Shown one piece after another: positions 44,101-50,634 of a stretch of DNA of 64,000 bases. Each line of letters opens with the position of its first letter. Positions within the stretch are counted from its first letter, which is position 1. The stretch spans positions 124,001 through 188,000 of the forward strand of contig JAFKEE010000026.1 of assembly GCA_017307505.1 (NCBI GenBank), read 5' to 3'. The notes beneath the pieces are model-generated. The model had not been told where the DNA came from and ran no database searches. It worked only from the letters and a program-made list of their open reading frames with translations. A program made the translations under genes and the position numbers. The stretch comes from Acidobacteriota bacterium (GTDB lineage: Bacteria > Acidobacteriota > Terriglobia > Bryobacterales > Bryobacteraceae).

Positions 44101-44573
44101 ACTGGCAGCTCTCGGGAATCACGAGTTTCATCAGCGGATCGCCGCTGGGGATCGGCTATGCCACCACCAATTCCATCGACATCACCGGGTCGGCTACACA
44201 GGGGGCGCGGGTGGTGGTGCTGGGCAACCCGGTGCTGCCCAAGAACGAGCGCACCTTCTATAAGAACTTCAAGACCGAGATGTTCGCGCGTCCGGCTGTC
44301 GGGACCGTGGGCAATGCGGCCACTACGCAGATTCGCGGGCCGGGCGTGAACAATTTCGATATGTCGCTGTTCAAGGATTTCCCCATCCGGGAGTCGATGA
44401 AGCTGCAGTTCCGCGCGGAGGCGTACAACCTGTTCAACCACACGCAGTTCAGCGGCCTGGACACGACGGCGCGGTTCGATGCGTCCGGCAACCAGGTGAA
44501 TACCAACTTTGGAGCGTTCACAGCGGCTCGCGGCCCGCGCATCATGCAGTTCGCCCTGAGGTTCTATTTCTGA
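41118..44573 (+). CDS. Oar-like TonB-dependent receptor with carboxypeptidase-regulatory domain
   Basis: A 1151-residue outer-membrane protein. Signal peptide ~1-25; carboxypeptidase-regulatory-like domain ~27-105 (GSIVGSVVDPSGLSVVDADV, then FGSLQPGQYTLTVSAAGFK); plug region ~115-235 with DGMVTNPMGNNF and VLLTNYPAEYGRSSGATINL; then a long barrel ending in the outer-membrane C-terminus FALRFYF. This architecture is highly expanded in Bryobacterales, where such receptors are thought to import large carbohydrates. AAAGGA precedes the ATG. The MFS, isomerase and rhamnosidase genes follow closely, so the cargo is probably a rhamnose-containing oligosaccharide. Confidence 0.9.
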   Translation: MYSRLRRPAAALLLLAASALLCMAQTITGSIVGSVVDPSGLSVVDADVSVVHVATGVARQVKSDERGDFTFGSLQPGQYTLTVSAAGFKSLVKQQIMLSAAETLPVGRIALEVGAIADKVTVTAEGVAVQVASSERASVIANTQLEGLLTKSRNAMSLLSLMPGVVDGGSIGDTERMDRNFDIYVQGNRRSTNTVTMDGMVTNPMGNNFNSSVTLGQDAIAEVKVLLTNYPAEYGRSSGATINLVTKSGAKDFHGLGSYFKRHEQFNANNFFNNRLGTPKQRYRYNTWNYNIGGPVVLPGGFNKNRDKLFFFWSQEFWPLKVSQAVRQLTVPTALERAGDFSQSVDLNNRLISVIDPNTKAQFPGNVIPANRLDASGLALMKVFPMPNFNDRGISAGRYNYVEQSVNDTPLRMENLRMDYNLTPKHTLAFTFASFLDRQTGGYGVLTNTGANWSQMVKTYQLRGQGYVLRYTGILSPTLINEMSLGFTRRPEGNSATDDEVRKNTRAAAGYTAAQFSPSANPLDFIPNATFGGVTSAASLFMEGRFPFKQNLQAFNLTNNLTKTLGAHTLKAGIMIERNYQGSNGDGNFAGAFSFANDTNNPLNTGYAYSNAALGVFSTYTEPSSRVYLHFRQHAVEWFAQDSWRATRRLTFELGVRFHYLVPIYMSTDKLSSFSSGLYDPAKAVQLIQPTRVNGVRVGVHPVTGGTYPAALIGAIAPGTGDAADGMAVSGQNGYPRSLIDTYGLRVGPRFGFAYDVFGNAKTAIRGGIGMFYNRPNMSDNYILFSSQLPIVSNPTVYYSTIGSLLSSSGATFPQSVNGLDRTDKLPKVVNYSFSVQQDIGFKTVLDVGYIGSLGRNLLWRRNLNPIPLGANFQAANADPSNPSTPLASAFLRPMKGYNDILLSEPAGSSNYHSMQVTARRRFTQSVQFGLSWTWSKAMDYADFDTTGVSVQVPVRVWNYGLASFDRTHIFKLDWVWNLPKVPVQSRIARYALQDWQLSGITSFISGSPLGIGYATTNSIDITGSATQGARVVVLGNPVLPKNERTFYKNFKTEMFARPAVGTVGNAATTQIRGPGVNNFDMSLFKDFPIRESMKLQFRAEAYNLFNHTQFSGLDTTARFDASGNQVNTNFGAFTAARGPRIMQFALRFYF

Positions 44574-44578
44574 AACCG

Positions 44579-45793
44579 ATGACCCCAACCCGGGCCTGGC
44601 TGCTGTGCGGGCTCCTGTTCTGCGCCACGGCGCTGAGCTTCCTGGACCGTCAGGTGCTCAGCGTCCTGGCGCCGAAGCTGATGTCCGATTTCCGCATGAG
44701 CAATACGGAGTACTCGCGGGTCGTGTTCGCCTTCGTCCTCAGCTACACGGCGATGTTTTCGCTGGGGGGCCGGTTGATGGACCGTCTGGGGACGAGACTC
44801 GGACTGGCGTTGTCTGTGGGTATCTGGTCGCTGGCCAGTGCGGCTCATTCGCTGGCCACCGGAGCATGGACGCTGGGCGTATCCAGGTTCTTTCTTGGGG
44901 TGGGAGAGGGCGCCTGTTTTCCCGCGGTAACCAAAGGTGCCGTGGAATGGACGGCGCCGGAACAGCGGGCTCTGGCTGTTGGCTTTGCGAATGGCGGATC
45001 CGCATTTGGGGCCGTCATTGCTCCGCCGCTCACGGCATGGGCTGCAGGAACGCTAGGGTGGCGCGGCGCCTTCCTGGGTACTGCTCTGATCGGGTTGCTG
45101 TGGCTGGCTGCCTGGCTGTTCGCGCTCCGCGGCGTTGCGCTGCCCAGACTGGCCGGTCGCCCTGGGGATACGGTAAGCTTCGGCTCGCTGCTGGCCCGGC
45201 CCGAGGTACGGCGCCTGCTGGTAGCGCGGTTCTTCTTCGATCCGGTCTTCTACTTCTATATGTTCTGGATTCCGCAATACCTGTCGCGGGAGCGAGGTCT
45301 GTCGCTGGACGAGATCGGCTCGCTCACGTGGATTCCATTTTTCGCGCTGGGCATTACCAACATCGCCGCGGGGCGGGTATCGGACCTCATGGTGAAGCGT
45401 GGGTGGGCGCCCAGGCGCGCCCGCATGACCATGATGCTGGCCGCCGCGTTGATCACGCCGGCTTCCTGGCTCGCCTCCTCGGCGCCGACAGCACCCATCG
45501 CCATCGGTCTGATGTCGCTGCTGATGATGGCTCATGGTGTGTGGATCGCCAATTTCATCACGTTGATTGGCGACACCGTCGCACCGCGCGAGGTGGGTAC
45601 GGCTGTCGGGTTGACCGGGACCTGCGGCGGCATCGCCGCGATGTTGTCCAACCTCGTGACTGGTCCTGTCATCGACCACTACTCGTTCGCCCCTGTCTTT
45701 CTGGTGTCCGCGATTCTGTACCCCATCGCCTGGGCCGTACTTGCCTCCGGACACCGCCCGCGGCCCCATGCCGCACTAGGAGAAATCGCATGA
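44579..45793 (+). CDS. MFS transporter (anion:cation symporter type)
   Basis: A 404-residue protein with 12 membrane segments. It has MFS loop motifs: LSFLDRQVLSVLAP (the ACS-family D-R in TM1), GGRLMDRLGTRLGL (loop 2-3 motif), SRFFLGVGEGACFPAVTKGA (TM4 of the ACS/ExuT branch, with R and E), and GRVSDLMVKRGWAPRRAR. The ACS branch carries hexuronates, glucarate and other organic anions. It starts 5 bases after the receptor stop and its stop overlaps the next start (ATGA). It probably takes the released sugar across the inner membrane. Confidence 0.88.
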   Translation: MTPTRAWLLCGLLFCATALSFLDRQVLSVLAPKLMSDFRMSNTEYSRVVFAFVLSYTAMFSLGGRLMDRLGTRLGLALSVGIWSLASAAHSLATGAWTLGVSRFFLGVGEGACFPAVTKGAVEWTAPEQRALAVGFANGGSAFGAVIAPPLTAWAAGTLGWRGAFLGTALIGLLWLAAWLFALRGVALPRLAGRPGDTVSFGSLLARPEVRRLLVARFFFDPVFYFYMFWIPQYLSRERGLSLDEIGSLTWIPFFALGITNIAAGRVSDLMVKRGWAPRRARMTMMLAAALITPASWLASSAPTAPIAIGLMSLLMMAHGVWIANFITLIGDTVAPREVGTAVGLTGTCGGIAAMLSNLVTGPVIDHYSFAPVFLVSAILYPIAWAVLASGHRPRPHAALGEIA

Positions 45794-47235
45794 GAGTCCC
45801 TCGCCGCAAGCCGCGCACCGCGCGGGTCGGCCTCTTTGGAGTCGGTTATCACGTCTACTGGAAGCAGTTCCCGGGCCTGTTGGATGAACTGCACAACAAG
45901 CTGAATGTGCTTGACAGCAAAATCCAGGCGAATCGGGTAGAGGTCGTCAACTTCGGCATCGTGGATAAAGCTCAGGATGCCTATGCGCTCGCTGCCCGGT
46001 TGAAAGCGGCCGATCTGGACCTGGTGTTCTGCGACATGGTCACCTATGCCACCTCGGCTACGTTCGGGATTATTGTCCGCAGTCTGGATGTGCCCATCGT
46101 CCTGGTGGCGCTGCAGCCGCTGGCTGCGCTGGACTATGCCAACGCCACCACGTACATGCAACTGGTGAACGATGACTTCTGCTCCGTGCCCGAGTTCACT
46201 GGAGTGGCCATCCGCATGGGCAAGCCGGCGCCCGAGGTGATTCTCGGCACGCTGGAGAACGATCCGCAGGCCGATGCGGAGATCGCCGACTGGTGCGACA
46301 TCGCCAAGGCGTTGAACTCCGCGCGGAATGCCCGCATCGGCCATTTTGGCCACCCGATTGAGCACATGCTGGATATGCAGACTGACCAGACGGCGCTTAC
46401 CGCCGCCTTCGGGTGCCACATTGTGCAGACTGAGGCTGACGATCTGCTGCGGCTGTCGCGCGATGTCACCGCGGAGGAGATCGAGGAGAAGCGGGAGGAG
46501 ATCCTGGAGCTGTTCGATACTCCGGATCCGGGGTCCGATCCGCTGACGCGCCGCCTGACGGACGAACACCTGACCACGGCCGCGCGTGTGGCTGTCACGC
46601 TGGACCGATTTGTGGAGTATCACGAGCTGGACGGCCTGGCCTACTATTACGAGGGCGAACCCGGCAGCGAGCTGCGCACGATTGTGACGAACCTGATTGT
46701 CGGCAATTCGCTGCTGACCGCGGCGGGTTTCCCGATGTGCGGCGAATCCGATCTGAAGACCTGCCTGGCCATGCTGTTGATGGACCGCATCGACATCGGC
46801 GGCAGCTTCGCCGAGTTCCACCCCATCGACTTCAAGGAAGGCTTTGTGCTGGTGGGACATGACGGCCCCCATCACATCAACATCGCGGAAGGCAAACCGG
46901 TGCTGCGCAGTCTGACCAAGTATCACGGCAAGCCCGGCGATGGCGCCAGCGTGGAGTTTCGCATCAAGGACGGTCCCATCACGATGCTGAGCATCGGACT
47001 CACCGCGCAGGGCCGCTTCAAGTTTGTCCTGGCGGAAGGGCAAAGTGTCCACGGGCCTATCCCCGCCACGGGCAATACCAATACACGTGGGTTCTTCGAG
47101 CCCGACGTGCGAACGTTCCTCAAGCGTTGGGTGGCCGCAGGCCCGACGCATCACTTTGCACTGGGCATCGGGCATCGTGCGCAGACGCTGGCGCGCATCG
47201 CTACGGCCCTCGGTATCGAACACGTCATTGTGTAG
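45790..47235 (+). CDS. L-arabinose/L-fucose isomerase-like protein
   Basis: A 481-residue protein of the same superfamily as the one at 18409 but a different branch. It shows VGLFGVGYHVYWKQFPGLLD, FCDMVTYATSATFGII, VALQPLAALDY, then RIGHFGHPIEHMLDM, LDGLAYYYEGEPGSELRTIV and FPMCGESDLKTCLAMLLMDR. The Glu/His clusters suit a metal-dependent aldose-ketose isomerase; the layout is near AraA, but the substrate is uncertain. It is coupled to the MFS gene and followed by the rhamnosidase. The same frame is also open through the MFS gene, by chance. Confidence 0.83.
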   Translation: MRVPRRKPRTARVGLFGVGYHVYWKQFPGLLDELHNKLNVLDSKIQANRVEVVNFGIVDKAQDAYALAARLKAADLDLVFCDMVTYATSATFGIIVRSLDVPIVLVALQPLAALDYANATTYMQLVNDDFCSVPEFTGVAIRMGKPAPEVILGTLENDPQADAEIADWCDIAKALNSARNARIGHFGHPIEHMLDMQTDQTALTAAFGCHIVQTEADDLLRLSRDVTAEEIEEKREEILELFDTPDPGSDPLTRRLTDEHLTTAARVAVTLDRFVEYHELDGLAYYYEGEPGSELRTIVTNLIVGNSLLTAAGFPMCGESDLKTCLAMLLMDRIDIGGSFAEFHPIDFKEGFVLVGHDGPHHINIAEGKPVLRSLTKYHGKPGDGASVEFRIKDGPITMLSIGLTAQGRFKFVLAEGQSVHGPIPATGNTNTRGFFEPDVRTFLKRWVAAGPTHHFALGIGHRAQTLARIATALGIEHVIV

Positions 47236-47278
47236 CCGTGTCACTGCTGGCTGACCAACGTTCCCGGGAGAACCTCGT

Positions 47279-50200
47279 ATGAAATCTCCGTTGCTTGCAA
47301 TGAGCGCCCTTTCCGCCGCGGCGATGTGGGCCCAGACGCAGCCGGCTCCCTCGCTGGAGCAGGGCTTTCGGAACCCGCCGCCCATGGCCCGCCCCGATGT
47401 TTACTGGCTCTGGATGAACGGCTTTGTGGATCCGCCGTCCGCCCAGAAGGACCTGCAGGCCATGAAGGACATGGGCTTTGGTGGACTCCTGCTGTTCGAC
47501 ATGGGCGCGGGCGGGGATAAGAATGCGCGCCCGCCGGCCGGCCCGGCCTTTCTGAGTCCGGAGTGGATGGCGCAAATGAAGACGTCGGTGGACCAGGCGC
47601 GCTCCCTGGGCCTGAAGGTGGACTTCTCGGTCATCAGCAGTTGGGACCTGGGCGGCCACTGGATTGAGCCGCGTCACGCCAGCATGGGGCTTTATCCTAC
47701 GGAGACCACGATCGAAGGCGGAAAAGCCGTGGACATCCTGTTGCCGTTCCCCATGGCGACGCCGGCCGCGCCCAAGGGTCCTGACGGCAAGCCCGCGTTC
47801 TGGAAGGACGTGGCGGTGCTGGCTGTTCGCGATGCGAAACGGAGCCCCGGGCATGAACTGGTGTTGCGGCTGGAACCGAACCAGGTTCACGTTCTGAAAG
47901 AGGCCGTACTCGACAACGGAGATGCCAAGGCTCCGGCGGATCTTGCTGCCACCATGACCCCTACGAAGGAGTTCAGCCTGGCGGTTTCGACTACAGGCTC
48001 GCGTGAAGAGGACTTCAAGGAGGTTTTGCGCGGCACATTGGATCCGGGCCCCGGCCCGAAGAAGTTCGCCCTGCCTGCCGGTACGCGCGCGCAATATATC
48101 CGGCTGCGGCTGCTGAGCGGACATGACCCGGCCCGGCCGCGCTGGACGCTGGGCGAGTTCTCGCTCTTCAATGATGCAGGACTCAATGTTGCCGCGGCTC
48201 GTGCTGCCAACCGGTACAGCAACGGAGCGCTTGTGGTGCGCGGACCCACGCCTCTGGGCTACGACGGCGCCTGGAATGTCGACAACATCAACGATGCCAG
48301 CGCGACCGGCCCCGGGGGTGTGTTCTCTTCCGCGGGACTGCCGCCGTTTCTGTTCAACTCCGCCACTGAACTGGTGAATGTCACCGCCCACGTCGATGCC
48401 CAGGGCCATCTGAAGTGGACCGCGCCGCCCGGCCACTGGACGATTCTCCGCTTCGTCTGCATGAACACCGGCGAGAGGCTGAAGGTGCCGAGTCCGAACT
48501 CCGATGGTTGGGCCACGGATCACCTCAGCGCCGAAGCGACGCGAGCCCACATGGATTACGTCCTCGCCCGGCTGCGTGAAACCTTCGGAGACCTCCGCAA
48601 AAGCGGCATCGGGAATCTCTATCTGGCGAGCTATGAGGTGCGCGGCCCGGTGTGGTCGCCGGCGTTCACCCAGGAGTTCCAGCGGCGGCGCGGCTATGCG
48701 ATGGAGCCGTATCTGCCGGCGGTTTTCGGGGCGCGCGTCGGGACGGAGGATCAGACTGAGCGGTTTCTATTTGACTACCGCAAGACCCTGAGTGAGGTGT
48801 TGATCGACGCCTACTATGTAGCGGCCCGGGAGGCCGCGCACAAAGCGGGCCTCACTATCAAGTCGGAAGCCGGCGGGCCCGGGCCGCCGATCCACAATGT
48901 CCCTGTCGACGCGCTCGCTGCCAACAATGCGGTGGATGACATCCAGGGCGAGTTCTGGCCCTGGTGGCCAGACGTGAGCGGCCTGTGGGTGGTGAAGGAG
49001 ACCGCCTCGGCTGCGCATCTTTATAACAAGCCGCGGGTGAACCTGGAATCGTTCACATCGTTTGAGGAATGGCGCGAGGGTCCACAGGATATCAAGTGGA
49101 GCGCGGACAGAGTTTTTGTCGAAGGCGGCAATCACATTGTGTGGCACACCTGGGCGCACAACGCGCCGCAGGCCGGCAAACCGGGTTGGGCGTACGTTGC
49201 CGGAACGCACCTCAATCGAAATGTGACGTGGTGGCCGAAGGCCCGGCCCTTCATCGACTATCTGGCTCGCTCGTCGTTCCTGCTGCAGCGCGGCGAGTTC
49301 GTGGCCGACATCCTCTATTACTACGGCGACGGCGGCTACAAGTTCATTCCGCCGCGAAGACTTGATCCGGCCGGGTATGACTATGACGTCACGAATTCCG
49401 ACGTGATCCTGAACAGGCTCGGCGTGAAGGAGGGACGGCTGACGGTGCCGAACGGACCCAGCTACGCGCTGCTGGTGCTACCGGACTCGGACGAGGCGCA
49501 CCCCGCGGTTCTGGCGAAGATTGAACAACTGGTGGCGGCTGGCGCGACGGTGTTGGGGCCGAAGCCCAACCACGCCGTGGGCCTGGAAGGCTATCCGCAG
49601 AACGACGCGAAGGTCCGGGCACTGGCGGACCAGTTGTGGGGTTCGGGGCAGGGGACTGCTGCCGGAGAGCGGGTCCATGGCAAGGGCCGCGTGATCTGGG
49701 GCAAGCCTGTGAAGGAAATTCTCAACGCAATGAAGATTGCTCCGGACTTCACCGCGCCTTCGACACTCGACTTCACACACCGCCGCACGGCTGATGCGGA
49801 CATCTACTTCGTGCGCAACACGACCACTGCGCCGGTCAAGGCGACGGCGAAGTTCCGCGTACCGCAGCGCGTGCCGGAGCTTTGGGATCCTATCTCGTCA
49901 TCGATGGCCGACGCGCCCAACTACACGGCTGCCGCGCAGACGGTTGACGTGCCACTCGCTCTGGACCGGAACGGTTCCACCTTCGTGGTCTTCCGGCGGC
50001 CCGCAAAGGCCGGAGTAACGGCTGTGCCCCAGCCCGCCACCCGCGAATTGCTAGCCCTGACAGGACCCTGGACCGTCGAGTTCGAAAAGGATCTCGGCGC
50101 GCCCGCATCCGTCCAGATGACCAGCCTGGATTCGTGGACCACCAGCACCGATCCCGGCGTGAAGTTCTTCTCCGGCTCAGTCCGCTACCGGAAGACCTTC

Positions 50201-50545
50201 CAGGTGCCTGCGGGCACGGCCGGGAAGTCCGGCAAGGTCCTGCTCGACCTCGGCGATCTCTGGACCATCGGCGAAGCCTGGCTCAATGGCAAATCGCTCG
50301 GCGTGCTGTGGACCGCGCCGTTCCAGACCGACTGCACTTCTGCACTGAAGGATGGCGCGAACGAACTGGTCGTCGAGGTGACCAACACCTGGTACAACCG
50401 GCTGGTGGGCGATTCCCACCTGCCGGCCGCCAAGCGCATCACGAGCACCAACATCACTACGTCAGGCCAGCGGCCGTGGACGGAACTGGAGCCGCTACGA
50501 TCGGGTCTGTTCGGGCCTGTTCGGCTACTGGCGCAGGATCGTTGA
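47279..50545 (+). CDS. GH106-type alpha-L-rhamnosidase, exported
   Basis: A 1088-residue protein with a signal peptide (MKSPLLAMSALSAAAMWAQ). It has the GH106 N-terminal pattern: FRNPPPMARPDVYWLWMNGF, LQAMKDMGFGGLLLFDMG, VDFSVISSWDLGGHWIEP. A galactose-binding-like domain follows (HWTILRFVCMNTGERLKVPS nearby). Glu/Asp-rich loops in LYLASYEVRGPVWSPAFTQE and IKSEAGGPG are likely catalytic candidates. C-terminal beta domains end with WLNGKSLGVLWTAPFQTDCT, typical of this family's last domain. GH106 removes terminal L-rhamnose from polysaccharides such as RG-II or RG-I. It is the last gene of the locus. Confidence 0.88.
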   Translation: MKSPLLAMSALSAAAMWAQTQPAPSLEQGFRNPPPMARPDVYWLWMNGFVDPPSAQKDLQAMKDMGFGGLLLFDMGAGGDKNARPPAGPAFLSPEWMAQMKTSVDQARSLGLKVDFSVISSWDLGGHWIEPRHASMGLYPTETTIEGGKAVDILLPFPMATPAAPKGPDGKPAFWKDVAVLAVRDAKRSPGHELVLRLEPNQVHVLKEAVLDNGDAKAPADLAATMTPTKEFSLAVSTTGSREEDFKEVLRGTLDPGPGPKKFALPAGTRAQYIRLRLLSGHDPARPRWTLGEFSLFNDAGLNVAAARAANRYSNGALVVRGPTPLGYDGAWNVDNINDASATGPGGVFSSAGLPPFLFNSATELVNVTAHVDAQGHLKWTAPPGHWTILRFVCMNTGERLKVPSPNSDGWATDHLSAEATRAHMDYVLARLRETFGDLRKSGIGNLYLASYEVRGPVWSPAFTQEFQRRRGYAMEPYLPAVFGARVGTEDQTERFLFDYRKTLSEVLIDAYYVAAREAAHKAGLTIKSEAGGPGPPIHNVPVDALAANNAVDDIQGEFWPWWPDVSGLWVVKETASAAHLYNKPRVNLESFTSFEEWREGPQDIKWSADRVFVEGGNHIVWHTWAHNAPQAGKPGWAYVAGTHLNRNVTWWPKARPFIDYLARSSFLLQRGEFVADILYYYGDGGYKFIPPRRLDPAGYDYDVTNSDVILNRLGVKEGRLTVPNGPSYALLVLPDSDEAHPAVLAKIEQLVAAGATVLGPKPNHAVGLEGYPQNDAKVRALADQLWGSGQGTAAGERVHGKGRVIWGKPVKEILNAMKIAPDFTAPSTLDFTHRRTADADIYFVRNTTTAPVKATAKFRVPQRVPELWDPISSSMADAPNYTAAAQTVDVPLALDRNGSTFVVFRRPAKAGVTAVPQPATRELLALTGPWTVEFEKDLGAPASVQMTSLDSWTTSTDPGVKFFSGSVRYRKTFQVPAGTAGKSGKVLLDLGDLWTIGEAWLNGKSLGVLWTAPFQTDCTSALKDGANELVVEVTNTWYNRLVGDSHLPAAKRITSTNITTSGQRPWTELEPLRSGLFGPVRLLAQDR

Positions 50546-50578
50546 TCCGGTAGCCCTAACCACAGGGGAAATTGAGGT

Positions 50579-50610
50579 GGACGGCTTCGGGTTGATTGCT
50601 GAAGCCGTCC
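50579..50610. terminator. 10-bp hairpin between convergent genes
   Basis: GGACGGCTTC (50579-50588) pairs perfectly with GAAGCCGTCC (50601-50610) over a 12-base loop. It lies between the rhamnosidase stop and the convergent peroxidase stop, so it may end both messages. There is no T-run. Confidence 0.55.
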
Positions 50611-50634
50611 AACATGGACTGGGAACAGCCGTGA

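Noticed and set aside
41562-44588. 1008-codon open frame antisense to the TonB-dependent receptor
   Set aside because: It mirrors the codon positions of a clear receptor gene, is His/Arg-rich and has no domain. It is a shadow of high third-position GC.
44605-45789. N-terminal extension of the isomerase-like protein through the MFS gene
   Set aside because: The MFS frame is plainly real (12 membrane segments, family motifs). The isomerase starts at the ATG overlapping the MFS stop.
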